NCBI GenBank assembly: GCA_017472735.1
Contig: JAFUOD010000006.1
Coordinates: 1 to 64,000 of the forward strand
DNA from: Oscillospiraceae bacterium
Lineage (GTDB): Bacteria > Bacillota > Clostridia > Oscillospirales > Ruminococcaceae
Reading direction: 5' to 3'
Length of the DNA: 64,000 nt
This document shows, piece by piece, positions 7,710-16,033 of the stretch. Numbering within the stretch: the stretch's first letter is position 1; each line of letters opens with the position of its first letter. The translations under genes were made by a program, and so were the position numbers. The notes beneath the pieces were generated by a model that was not told where the DNA came from, did no database searches, and worked only from the letters and a program-made list of their open reading frames with translations.

Positions 7710-8720
7710 TCATATATCCTCAAGCGAGAGGGTTGCAATTGCGTTTAAGCTTTCATCGGCACGCTTGCCTGCAAGGTAATCATAATAACCCTGTGCTCCT
7801 ATCATTGCGGCATTGTCGCCGCAGTATTTAAACTCGGGCATAAACAGCTCATATCCTCGCTTATCGCACTCCTTTTTAACTTTCGCACGAACTCCCGAAT
7901 TAGCCGAAACTCCTCCTGCCACAACAATTTTGTTGTAACCTAAGTTTTCGGCAGCCGCCATAAGCTTTTCAGCCAAAATATCGCTCACTGTTTTTTGGAA
8001 CGAAGCCGCTACGTCCTCTTTGACAATCTCCTCGCCCTTTTGCGAGGCATTGTGAACAAGGTTTATAACAGCGGTTTTAATTCCCGAGAAGGAAAAATCA
8101 TACTCGTTCCCTGTCAGCTTCGGGTGAGGGAATTTGTAAGCCGACTTACTTCCCTTTTTAGCCGCCTCGTCAATATATTTTCCGCCCGGATAAGGATACC
8201 CCAAGGTGCGTGCAACCTTATCAAAGCACTCGCCTGCGGCGTCGTCACGGGTCTTGCCCACAACACGGTAACGGGTGTAATCCAAAACCTCAACAATATG
8301 GCTGTGGCCGCCGCTTACAACCAGGCAAAGGTAAGGGGGCTTAAGCTTTGGGTGCGAGATGTAATTTGCGGCAATGTGCCCTGCAATGTGATGAACGGGC
8401 ACAAGCGGCTTGTTTTTGGCAAAAGCCAAACCTTTTGCATAGCTTACGCCCACAAGCAACGCACCAATCAGTCCCGGGGCATAGGTAACGGCAATTGCAT
8501 CTATCTCGTCAAGCGAGGTGTCAGCCTCAATAAGTGCAGACTTAACAACGCGGCAGATGTTTTCTGTGTGCCTGCGTGAAGCTATTTCGGGTACAACGCC
8601 GCCGTAAAGCTTGTGCTCCTCTATCTGCGAGGCTACTATATTCGATAAGACCTTAGCTCCATCCTCAACGACCGCACAAGCGGTTTCATCGCACGAGCTT
8701 TCAATGGCAAGTATTTTCAT
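7710..8720 (-). CDS. tsaD: tRNA threonylcarbamoyladenosine transferase TsaD
   Basis: A 336-residue cytoplasmic enzyme that transfers the threonylcarbamoyl group from TC-AMP to A37 of ANN-decoding tRNAs, working with TsaB and TsaE. It shows the full family pattern: N-terminal MKILAIESSCDETACAV, metal-binding HHIAGH, LVVSGGHSHI, the DDAAGECFDKVAR segment, GGVSANSGVR and the C-terminal KYCGDNAAMIG. Length is normal for the family. It follows rimI by 16 bases, an arrangement (tsaB-rimI-tsaD) common in Firmicutes, but tsaB and tsaE are not in this window. Confidence 0.97.
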   Translation of the reverse strand: MKILAIESSCDETACAVVEDGAKVLSNIVASQIEEHKLYGGVVPEIASRRHTENICRVVKSALIEADTSLDEIDAIAVTYAPGLIGALLVGVSYAKGLAFAKNKPLVPVHHIAGHIAANYISHPKLKPPYLCLVVSGGHSHIVEVLDYTRYRVVGKTRDDAAGECFDKVARTLGYPYPGGKYIDEAAKKGSKSAYKFPHPKLTGNEYDFSFSGIKTAVINLVHNASQKGEEIVKEDVAASFQKTVSDILAEKLMAAAENLGYNKIVVAGGVSANSGVRAKVKKECDKRGYELFMPEFKYCGDNAAMIGAQGYYDYLAGKRADESLNAIATLSLEDI

Positions 8721-8736
8721 TCTTTTTTCTCCAAAA

Positions 8737-9171
8737 TCAATTACATTTTGTCATAAGCACTGCATTTTCTACAGGGCGTTCATAATAATTTTTTCTAAGT
8801 CCAACCTCTTTGAAGCCCAGCGACTTGTAAAGGGTAATGGCAGGGGTGTTCGACTCCCTAACCTCGAGCATGACAAACTTAGTTCTTGCTTTTTCAATCG
8901 CAAGGTTTATAAGCTTGCTTGCATAGCCTTTTCTTCTGTAATCAGGGCTGACCGCAACGCTGTCAATGTTCATTTCATCGGCAACAACGGTTGCTGATAA
9001 ATATGCCGCCACCTTGCCGTTATCTTCAAGCGTGAGGTTTACAAAATGCCACGTGTCCTCGTTCATTCGGTAAATAAAATCTTCCTCGCTCCAGGCATCG
9101 GCAGTAAAGCAAGTCTTTTCAATTTCAATAATATCGGCCAAATCGCTTGGCTTCATCGGTCTGAATAACAT
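8737..9171 (-). CDS. rimI: ribosomal-protein-alanine N-acetyltransferase RimI
   Basis: A 144-residue GNAT acetyltransferase. The acetyl-CoA loop is VSPDYRRKGYASKLI (R/Q-x-x-G-x-A pattern), followed by MLEVRESNTPAITLYKSLGFKEVGLRKNYY, which is diagnostic of RimI. The family acetylates the N-terminal Ala of ribosomal protein S18; targets in Clostridia are less certain. Start at 9171 has AAAGGA 8 bases upstream and lies just after the rsmI stop; a longer frame to 9255 would overlap rsmI heavily and adds unrelated residues. Confidence 0.92.
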   Translation of the reverse strand: MLFRPMKPSDLADIIEIEKTCFTADAWSEEDFIYRMNEDTWHFVNLTLEDNGKVAAYLSATVVADEMNIDSVAVSPDYRRKGYASKLINLAIEKARTKFVMLEVRESNTPAITLYKSLGFKEVGLRKNYYERPVENAVLMTKCN

Positions 9172-9175
9172 TTTA

Positions 9176-10009
9176 TTATTCCTTTTCTGCCAAAAGCATG
9201 CTGTAAAGCTCGCTTTTTGAAAGTCCTGTTGCCTTGGCAATTTCACGGCAGGCATCAGCCGCCCTCATGCCCTTTGCAACCAGCGCCTTAACCTGCTCAA
9301 GCGCGGTTTCTTCGGTAACAGGTTCTTCGCTTTGCTTTGCACCCTCAACAATAATAACATATTCGCCCCTTGGCTGTTTTTTATCGTCGTCATAAAGCTC
9401 CTGAGCTTCTGAAAGTGTTGTTCTTATAACCTCTTCGTGAATTTTTGTCAGCTCTCGGCACAAGGTCACCTTTCTGTCGCCAAAGAACTTAAGCATGTCC
9501 TTTAAGGTCGCCACCAGCTTGTGAGGTGCCTCGTAAAAGATGAGCGTTCTTGTATCGAGTGCGGCATAAGCAAACATCTCATATCTTGAACGCTTTGCCG
9601 TTGATGGGAACCCCTCGAAGGAAAAGCGGCTTGTATCAAGCCCCGAAACCGCAAGCGCCGAGATCAAAGCGCTCGGTCCGGGCACGACCTCGGTAGGTAT
9701 GCCGTTTTCGGCACAAAGCCTAACTAGATCCTCGCCGGGGTCGGAAATGCAGGGCATTCCGGCATCGGTTATAACAGCACAGGTCTCGCCCGAAACAATG
9801 CGCCTTATAATGTTCTCGCCCGAGTATTTATGGTTGTGCTCGTGATAGCTCACAAGCGGCTTTTTAATATCGAAATAATTTAAAAGCTTTGCCGAAACTC
9901 TTGTGTCCTCAGCCGCAATAAAGTCAACGCTTTTAAGTGTTTCAATTGCGCGGTAGGTCATGTCTCCAAGGTTTCCAATAGGTGTTCCCACAACATAAAG
10001 CTTGCTCAT
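9176..10009 (-). CDS. rsmI: 16S rRNA 2'-O-ribose methyltransferase RsmI
   Basis: A 277-residue SAM-dependent tetrapyrrole-methylase-fold enzyme that methylates the ribose of C1402 in 16S rRNA. Family motifs: GTPIGNLGDMTYRAIETL at the N-terminus, AEDTRVSAKLLNYF, PLVSYHEHNH, ITDAGMPCISDPGEDLV, PGPSALISALAVSGL. The C-terminal ~30 residues (AKGMRAADACREIAKATG) form the helix-turn-helix-like tail seen in RsmI. It lies 23 bases after the methylase gene and 4 bases before rimI. Confidence 0.96.
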   Translation of the reverse strand: MSKLYVVGTPIGNLGDMTYRAIETLKSVDFIAAEDTRVSAKLLNYFDIKKPLVSYHEHNHKYSGENIIRRIVSGETCAVITDAGMPCISDPGEDLVRLCAENGIPTEVVPGPSALISALAVSGLDTSRFSFEGFPSTAKRSRYEMFAYAALDTRTLIFYEAPHKLVATLKDMLKFFGDRKVTLCRELTKIHEEVIRTTLSEAQELYDDDKKQPRGEYVIIVEGAKQSEEPVTEETALEQVKALVAKGMRAADACREIAKATGLSKSELYSMLLAEKE

Positions 10010-10032
10010 CTTCGCATCCCTTTCGTTTGGTT

Positions 10033-10752
10033 TTATATAAGCTTGTAAATCCTTTTCATTTCATCCGAATAGCTCTCACCGTTTTTGCCCTTAACAAACA
10101 ACGGCTTTTCTATCTTTAAAAACTTCGAGCCGCCAAGCCTTCCCTCGACCAAAATGAGCCACGGTTCGCTGTTTTCGTCTTTATGTACTGTGCGAAGTCT
10201 TTTCGGCTCGATTCCGTTTTGCCGCATGGCGTCAATTACATCGGCAAGTCGCTCGGGTCGGTTGCAAATGCACAGTCTGCCCCCGAATTTTAAAGCACGC
10301 TTTGCCGTTTTACACACGTCAAACATTGTGCAGGCGATCTCGTGCCTTGCAATAGACACAGCGCCCGAATCGTTTTTTGCACCTGTGTTATCAATTTTAT
10401 ACGGCGGGTTGCAGGTTATAACATCAAGCTGATAGGGCGGTGTCCACTGCTTAAGGTCGCCATGTACGGGCTTAATTTCGTCACAGCCCGAAGCACTCAC
10501 AGATAAACACAACTGGTCATATGCTTTTTCTTGCAGTTCAACAGCGAAAATTTCGCTCGGCTTGCTGTCTCTTTGCATTAAAAGGGCTACAATGCCGTTG
10601 CCCGTGCAAAGGTCGGCTACCTTATCTTTATGCCGAGGCGAGGCAAAATCGGCAAGCAAAAAAGCATCGGTGCCAAAGCGGTGCTCTTGTGATACGCAAA
10701 CGCTTATCCCCTCACCCAGCGATTCATATGACAGATCGGTGTATTTATTCAC
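10033..10752 (-). CDS. TrmN6-like N6-adenine methyltransferase
   Basis: A 239-residue class I SAM methyltransferase. The SAM motif is VADLCTGNGIVALLM, and the catalytic NPPY motif of N6-adenine methylases is present (VITCNPPYK). It matches the YfiC/TrmN6 family, which in E. coli makes m6A37 in tRNA-Val; in Firmicutes the exact target is less sure. The best start is GTG 10752, which has AAAGGG 9 bases upstream and overlaps the dusB stop (GTGAATAA); a GTG or ATG further upstream lacks a site. It usually neighbours rsmI in Firmicutes, as here. Confidence 0.87.
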   Translation of the reverse strand: MNKYTDLSYESLGEGISVCVSQEHRFGTDAFLLADFASPRHKDKVADLCTGNGIVALLMQRDSKPSEIFAVELQEKAYDQLCLSVSASGCDEIKPVHGDLKQWTPPYQLDVITCNPPYKIDNTGAKNDSGAVSIARHEIACTMFDVCKTAKRALKFGGRLCICNRPERLADVIDAMRQNGIEPKRLRTVHKDENSEPWLILVEGRLGGSKFLKIEKPLFVKGKNGESYSDEMKRIYKLI

Positions 10753-11728
10753 TTGTGCGCACCCTTTCACGAATTTCATCAGCCATTTTCAAAAGCTCGG
10801 CATAAGAATTAAGGCTGCCCGTCGCCGCACGCAAAGCCGCCGCATTCGGCATCCCTTTAATATACCACGCAACGTTCTTTCTTGCCTCTCTTATTCCCTG
10901 AGGCTCACCCTTCAGTGCGATTATCAGACTAACGTGCCTAAGCATAACATCTAATCGCTCATCAATGTCGGGTTCGGGCAAAACTATACCCTTTTCTAAA
11001 TATTCTTTAATCTGCTTAAACACCCACGGTCTGCCATAGCTTGACCTTGCCAGCGAAACCAGATCACAGCCTGTTTCGTCATACATTCTTTTGGCACCAA
11101 GCCCGTCTTTAATGTCACCGTTTCCGATCACAGGCACACTTACCGCCTGCTTAACGGCTTTTATAATCGACCAATCAGCCTCGCCCGAATACATCATTTT
11201 TCTCGTTCTTGGGTGAACGGCAATAGCAGCCGCACCCGCCTCCTCCATTCGGCAGGCAAATTCGACAGCGTTAATGCTCTCATCGTCCCATCCTGCCCTG
11301 ATTTTTACGGTTATCGGGCAGTTTGCCGCATCAACAGCCGCTTTAACAATATCGGCGGCAAGCTGTGGGGTCTTCATCAAAGCGCTCCCTCCGCCCGGGT
11401 TAACCACCTTGGGCACGGGACACCCCATGTTTATGTCAATTATATCGGGTTCAAACGCCTCGACAATTTTAACGGCTTTTGCAATATATTCAGCCTCTTC
11501 GCCGAAAAGCTGAATGGCATAAGGACGCTCGGGGTCTGTCACCTCGCAAAGCTCTTTGGTTTTGCGGTCAGAGTAGCACAATCCTTTTGCCGATACCATT
11601 TCGCTTGTTAAAAAGCTTGCACCGTATTCGCGGCACATAAGCCTGTAAGCACGGTCGGCTACAGATGCCATCGGCGAAAGCGCACAAAGCTTTTCAATTT
11701 TAACATTGCCGATGGATAACTGCGACAT
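10745..11728 (-). CDS. dusB: tRNA-dihydrouridine synthase DusB
   Basis: A 327-residue FMN-dependent TIM-barrel enzyme that reduces specific uridines in the tRNA D-loop. Seen: LSPMASVADRAYR, the active-site Cys block INMGCPVPKVVNPGGGSALM in two pieces, VKIRAGWDD, HPRTRKMMYSG and IGNGDIKD. The C-terminal helical domain is complete. It is the first gene of the minus-strand RNA-modification operon that runs to 6779; a TATAAT lies at 11770-11775 upstream but I see no convincing -35. Confidence 0.95.
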   Translation of the reverse strand: MSQLSIGNVKIEKLCALSPMASVADRAYRLMCREYGASFLTSEMVSAKGLCYSDRKTKELCEVTDPERPYAIQLFGEEAEYIAKAVKIVEAFEPDIIDINMGCPVPKVVNPGGGSALMKTPQLAADIVKAAVDAANCPITVKIRAGWDDESINAVEFACRMEEAGAAAIAVHPRTRKMMYSGEADWSIIKAVKQAVSVPVIGNGDIKDGLGAKRMYDETGCDLVSLARSSYGRPWVFKQIKEYLEKGIVLPEPDIDERLDVMLRHVSLIIALKGEPQGIREARKNVAWYIKGMPNAAALRAATGSLNSYAELLKMADEIRERVRTSE

Positions 11729-11850
11729 TTTAACGACCTCTTTACCAACACATAAAAATACATTGTAATTATAGCATATTTTTTTGTTTTTGGGTAGAGG
11801 TTTTTATAATTTTATGTTATAATAAATAATGGAATATTGTGAGGGCAACT

Positions 11851-11900
11851 TATCCCTCCGACGGCTTCGCCGTCACCTCCCTTAAAATAAGAGAGGTTTA
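11851..11900. repeat. family-1 two-hairpin repeat
   Basis: TATCCCTCCGACGGCTTCGC plus GCCGTC hairpin, then CCTCCCTTA AAA TAAGAGAGG. It lies between dusB and polA, immediately upstream of the polA ribosome binding region, so it may be in the polA leader. Confidence 0.8.
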
Positions 11901-11942
11901 TTGGAGCCGACACCGCACATCAAACGAAAACGGAGGAACACC

Positions 11943-14468
11943 ATGAAAATTCTTCTTATCGACGGTAACTCGATCTTAAACCGTGCTTTTTACGGCATTA
12001 AGCTTTTAACAAACTCGAAAGGCTTTTATACCAACGCCGTAACAGGCTTTATGAACATATATTTAAAAGAGCTTGATATCATCAAGCCCGATTGCGCCGC
12101 TGTTGCGTTTGATATGAAAGCGCCTACCTTTAGGCACCTCGCCTGCGATTTTTACAAGGCAAACCGCAAGGGAATGCCCGATGAGCTTGCTCAGCAATTG
12201 CCTGTTATTAAAGAGCTGCTTAAAGACCTTGGCATTCGCACGCTCGAGCTTGAAGGCTGGGAGGCTGACGACATTTTAGGCTCGGTTTCAAAGCTTTTTG
12301 CCGATAACGGGCACGAGGCTTATGTTCTTTCGGGAGACAGAGATAACCTTCAGCTTATAAGAGACGGCGTTAAGGTACGCCTTGCAACAACTAAAGAAAC
12401 TATCACGTTTGACAGGGACAAGTTCTTTGAACACTACGGCACCGAGCCGATCAACCTTATCGACATTAAAGCGCTTATGGGCGATTCGTCGGATAACATT
12501 CCCGGTGTTGCAGGCGTTGGCGAAAAGACTGCGCTCTCGCTGATCGGAACATATGGCACCATTGAGAATCTGTACGATAATTTAGAGGATGCCCCCCTTA
12601 CGGCAGGCGTTAAAAACAAGCTTGCAAACGGCAAGGAATCAGCCTTCCAAAGCAAGTGGCTGGCAACCATATCAAGCGAAGCGCCTGTTTCAAAAAACAT
12701 TGACGATTACCGCTTTTTCGAGGCTGACAAGCCTGCCGCCGCCAAGCTTTTGCAAGAGCTTGAAATGTTTAAGCTTTTGGATAGGCTTAAACTGAGCGAT
12801 GTTGAGGTCGCTGTTACAGAAGCGGTCGAAGAAATAAGCGACGATTACACACTCTGCCCTCTTGACAGCGATGCTGTTAATAAAATCAGCGGCAAAGAAA
12901 GCTTTTTCACCTTTGATGAAAAGCTTGCTGTTTTGTGCGAAGGCATGATTTATGAAACTGACGATGAAGCCGTGATGCTCGAATACTTCGCTTGCCCCTC
13001 GTTAAAAACGACCTTTGACGCCAAAGAAGCTTATAAATTTGCTTTTAAAAACAACAGCGAGCTAAAAAATATTACTTTCATCTGCAATCTGGCAGGGTAT
13101 CTTTTAAACTCGCAGGCAGGCGACTACACCGCAAAAAACCTAAGCTTGGCTTATGGCGTTGCCTACAGCGCAGATGAAAATTACGCCGAGCTGTTGACTC
13201 TTCCCCGACTGAAAAAGGCTTTAGAGACTGAGATAAACGCCACAAACATGGCTTACCTTCTTTACGAGGTTGAACAGCCGCTTTGCGAGGTCTTGGCTTC
13301 GATGGAGGTTTTGGGCGTTAAGGTCGATGCCGAGGGAATACGCGAGTTTGGAGAGGTTATTAACAAGGATATTTCGAGGCTTGAAGCCGAAATTTATGAG
13401 CTTGCAGGCAAGAAGTTCAACATTTCCTCGCCCAAGCAGTTAGGCGTTGTGCTGTTTGAAGACTTGGGACTGCCATGCAAAAAGAAAACCAAAAGCGGAT
13501 ATTCAACAAGTGCCGAGGTTTTAGAGGAGCTTGCACCTATTTCGCCAATCGTCTCGTTGATTTTAGAATACCGCACCTTAACAAAGCTTGCTTCTACTTA
13601 TGTTGACGGGCTTTTAGAGGTCGTTTGCGACGACAGGCGTGTACGCTCGAGCTTTAAGCAGACAGAAACACGCACAGGGCGCATATCATCGGCAAACCCC
13701 AATATGCAAAATATCCCCGTAAGAAAAGAGATCGGCAGAAATCTGCGTAAATTCTTTATTGCAAAAGAAGGCTGCGTTCTTTTGGATGCCGACTACAGCC
13801 AGATCGAGCTGAGAGTTCTTGCCTCGATGTGCGGCGACGAAAACATGATTGAAATTTTCCACTCGGGCGCAGATATTCACACACGCACTGCCTCGCAGGT
13901 GTTTAATTTGCCCGAAGACTTTGTGGATCAAGATATGCGCCGCGCGGCAAAGGCTGTTAACTTTGGCATTGTTTACGGAATTGGAGCATTTAGCCTTTCG
14001 AAAGATATAGGCGTATCGGTGCAGGAAGCTGACAGATATATTAAAGGCTATCTGGCAAACTTCCCCCGTGTTGATGCGTTTATGAAATCCACCGTCGAGG
14101 ACGGTATTAAAAACGGTTATGTTAAAACCCTGTTTGAAAGGCGAAGATATATACCCGAGCTTTCAAACTCGAACAAAAACCTGCAGGCCTTTGGCAAGCG
14201 TGCCGCAATGAATGCACCTATTCAGGGCACAGCGGCAGATATTATTAAAATTGCAATGGTGCGCGTTTATAAGCGCCTTAAAGAAGAATTGCCCGAAGCC
14301 AAACTGATCTTACAAGTGCACGACGAGCTTATTATTGAAGCCCCAGAGACGGCAGCCGAAAAAGCCTCTGCTATTTTAAGCGAGGAAATGCAAAGTGCCG
14401 TTAGCCTTAAAGTACCGCTTGTGGCAGATGTGGGCGTGGGCAGATCGTGGAATGATGCCAAGGGATGA
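11943..14468 (+). CDS. polA: DNA polymerase I
   Basis: An 841-residue family A DNA polymerase for gap filling and RNA primer removal. Residues 1-~290 are the 5'-3' exonuclease (LLIDGNSILNRAFYG, EGWEADDILG, GDRDNLQL, ALMGDSSDNIPGVAGVGEKTA). The middle ~300-470 corresponds to the 3'-5' exonuclease fold, but I find no DxE motif, so proofreading is probably absent, as in Bacillus Pol I. The polymerase domain has motif A DADYSQIELR (~613), motif B RRAAKAVNFGIVYG (~665) and motif C LQVHDELIIEA (~789). Start at 11943 has GGAGG 7 bases upstream; an earlier in-frame TTG at 11901 adds only basic filler from the repeat. Confidence 0.97.
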   Translation: MKILLIDGNSILNRAFYGIKLLTNSKGFYTNAVTGFMNIYLKELDIIKPDCAAVAFDMKAPTFRHLACDFYKANRKGMPDELAQQLPVIKELLKDLGIRTLELEGWEADDILGSVSKLFADNGHEAYVLSGDRDNLQLIRDGVKVRLATTKETITFDRDKFFEHYGTEPINLIDIKALMGDSSDNIPGVAGVGEKTALSLIGTYGTIENLYDNLEDAPLTAGVKNKLANGKESAFQSKWLATISSEAPVSKNIDDYRFFEADKPAAAKLLQELEMFKLLDRLKLSDVEVAVTEAVEEISDDYTLCPLDSDAVNKISGKESFFTFDEKLAVLCEGMIYETDDEAVMLEYFACPSLKTTFDAKEAYKFAFKNNSELKNITFICNLAGYLLNSQAGDYTAKNLSLAYGVAYSADENYAELLTLPRLKKALETEINATNMAYLLYEVEQPLCEVLASMEVLGVKVDAEGIREFGEVINKDISRLEAEIYELAGKKFNISSPKQLGVVLFEDLGLPCKKKTKSGYSTSAEVLEELAPISPIVSLILEYRTLTKLASTYVDGLLEVVCDDRRVRSSFKQTETRTGRISSANPNMQNIPVRKEIGRNLRKFFIAKEGCVLLDADYSQIELRVLASMCGDENMIEIFHSGADIHTRTASQVFNLPEDFVDQDMRRAAKAVNFGIVYGIGAFSLSKDIGVSVQEADRYIKGYLANFPRVDAFMKSTVEDGIKNGYVKTLFERRRYIPELSNSNKNLQAFGKRAAMNAPIQGTAADIIKIAMVRVYKRLKEELPEAKLILQVHDELIIEAPETAAEKASAILSEEMQSAVSLKVPLVADVGVGRSWNDAKG

Positions 14469-14612
14469 CGAGCTTTAAAGGCGTTCGACGGCGCAGCCGG
14501 CACGGCGAAGCTGTGCCGGTCGGCGGCGAGTGCCTGCCCCGAAGCGGCTCCGCCGGGATTCCACTCCGCTTTGCGGGCGGAACCCGAAGTCGCCGCACAA
14601 ACACCCTCACAA
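14469..14612. repeat. GC-rich structured spacer
   Basis: About 140 bases of unusually GC-rich sequence between polA and the HAD gene. It contains CCGGCAC/GTGCCGG and other strong potential stems (for example GGCTCCGCC, CCGCTTTGCGGGCGG). Composition is unlike the adjacent genes and like the spacers at 22867, 51423 and 59590. Confidence 0.6.
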
Positions 14613-14626
14613 AAGGAGAGAGCCCT

Positions 14627-15280
14627 ATGAAAAAATACATTTTATTCGACCTTGACGGGACGCTGACCGATTCTGCGCCGGGTATTATAAATTCGTTCAG
14701 ATATGCGCTTAAGCACTATAACCTGCCCGATATGACCGATAACGAGCTTAAACAGTTCGTTGGACCGCCGCTTATGGTTTCGTTTTCGCAAATACTCGGC
14801 TTTGGCGAGGAAAAAGGACTTGAAGCTGTTGGCGTTTACCGCCGGTATTTTTCAACCAAAGGCCTGTTTGAAAACGAGGTTTATGAAGGCATTCCCATAG
14901 TCCTTGAAAAGCTGAAAAGCAAAGGATTTACACTGGCAGTCTCCACCTCGAAGCCCGAGGTTTATGCAAAACGGATTTTAGAACACTTTGATTTGGTTAA
15001 ATATTTTGCCGAGGTATGCGGCATCCCTTTGGTCGATGAAGGCATGACCAAAGCGCAGGTTATTGCAGTCACTCTTAAAAAACTTGGTGTAAGTGATAAA
15101 GCGCAAGTTTTAATGGTCGGCGACCGTGATTATGATGTTAAGGGCGCACATGACAACGGAATAGATTGCATTGGCGTTTTATATGGCTATGGCAGCCGTG
15201 ACGAGCTTGAATCGGCAGGCGCTGAGCATATAGCCGAAACAGCCGAAGATATGGCGGATTTGATTTGCAGCCTTGGCTAA
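14627..15280 (+). CDS. HAD-family phosphatase (Gph/PpaX-like)
   Basis: A 217-residue HAD subfamily IA hydrolase. Motif I FDLDGTLTDS holds the nucleophilic Asp, motif II is the STSKPEV segment, a Lys follows (EGMTKAQV), and motif IV is MVGDRDYDVKGA. A helical cap domain lies between motifs I and II (residues ~16-80). It resembles phosphoglycolate phosphatase and PpaX-type enzymes; the substrate cannot be set from sequence. Start at 14627 has AAAAGGAGAG upstream; the frame stays open into polA but that extension is the GC-rich spacer. Confidence 0.9.
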   Translation: MKKYILFDLDGTLTDSAPGIINSFRYALKHYNLPDMTDNELKQFVGPPLMVSFSQILGFGEEKGLEAVGVYRRYFSTKGLFENEVYEGIPIVLEKLKSKGFTLAVSTSKPEVYAKRILEHFDLVKYFAEVCGIPLVDEGMTKAQVIAVTLKKLGVSDKAQVLMVGDRDYDVKGAHDNGIDCIGVLYGYGSRDELESAGAEHIAETAEDMADLICSLG

Positions 15281-15314
15281 GTCTGCTATAATGCTGTGAA
15301 AGTTAACACTGGCA

Positions 15315-15350
15315 AACCCCCTTGGAGAGATCCAAGGGGGTTGTTGTTAT
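15315..15350. terminator. terminator between convergent genes
   Basis: Perfect 12-bp stem AACCCCCTTGGA / TCCAAGGGGGTT with a 4-base loop, followed by GTTGTTAT. It separates the HAD gene (+) from the NUDIX gene (-). Confidence 0.8.
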
Positions 15351-15352
15351 AA

Positions 15353-15847
15353 TTACAGTTTATAATATTCCAGCAGTTTTTCATCTATTGGTGCAATGGG
15401 TTCTTTGTTCTTAACATCGCCGTAAAAAGCAAGCTTGATGATCTCATCTCGGTCGTTTATTTGCCTGTAAATATCATCAATACTAACATCATCAAGGGAA
15501 ACCCCGAAAAGTCCGCCATATTCTATTCGTTCTTTCGAGGAAAAATAATCCGGCATCATTAAAAATTTCATCATGCCAAGATATTTAAAGTCGCCGTCTT
15601 GAATTCCAAGCTCTTCACAGCATTCGCGAGCTATGCAATCTCTTGCTGTTTCTCCTGCTTCAATACAGCCGCCGAATATCTCCCATCTGCCACGCCATTT
15701 GTTCCAGCCAAGCAGATAATCGTCTCCGACTTTGACAACCGCAAGACAATGTGTAAACTGTTCAAATTCTGTCAGTTTGTTTTCATCCTCACTCGTTATG
15801 GATATGAAAATGTTTCCGTCCCAGTCTTTCAGAATGTAGCTGTTCAT
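15353..15847 (-). CDS. NUDIX hydrolase
   Basis: A 164-residue Nudix hydrolase. The Nudix box is complete: GGCIEAGE, seven residues, then RECCEELGI (G-x5-E-x7-REUxEExGU). Family members cleave nucleoside diphosphates linked to another moiety; the substrate here is not predictable. It is flanked upstream by a relic of a DUF1015 gene and a repeat-rich spacer, suggesting this spot has been rearranged. Confidence 0.88.
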   Translation of the reverse strand: MNSYILKDWDGNIFISITSEDENKLTEFEQFTHCLAVVKVGDDYLLGWNKWRGRWEIFGGCIEAGETARDCIARECCEELGIQDGDFKYLGMMKFLMMPDYFSSKERIEYGGLFGVSLDDVSIDDIYRQINDRDEIIKLAFYGDVKNKEPIAPIDEKLLEYYKL

Positions 15848-15849
15848 AT

Positions 15850-15909
15850 TACTCTACTATCTTCTTTGCTTCAAGGTAGTATCTCTTGTCATAAGCGTGA
15901 CCAGTCGAC
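15850..15909 (-). pseudogene. relic 3' end of a second DUF1015 gene
   Basis: On the minus strand 15903-15850 reads, in frame, GHAYDKRYYLEAKKIVE and a TAA stop, identical in amino acids to the last 17 residues of the intact DUF1015 protein (stop at 16034). The DNA differs at many synonymous positions (for example AGA vs CGT, CTT vs TTA, GAC vs GAT) and then becomes identical over the last ~24 bases. An in-frame TGA lies just upstream. The pattern means the fragment once belonged to a translated, diverged homologue. Confidence 0.8.
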
Positions 15910-16030
15910 GGTCAAAAGGTGCGATTAAGGTCGCTTTCGTCTCCGTCGACACAAATATTGCTTGCGATTCGCTGAATCGCATTTCGCTTTGCGAAACCGC
16001 AATATTCCCACACAAGCTCAGCATTTTGTT
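15904..16030. repeat. palindrome-rich spacer between DUF1015 copies
   Basis: Holds an 8-bp inverted repeat GTCGACGG...CCGTCGAC (15904-15952), and an AATATTGC...GCAATATT pair enclosing TGCGATT/AATCGCA and TTTCGC/GCGAAA stems. No coding potential. It separates the relic from the intact DUF1015 gene. Confidence 0.6.
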
Positions 16031-16033
16031 GCC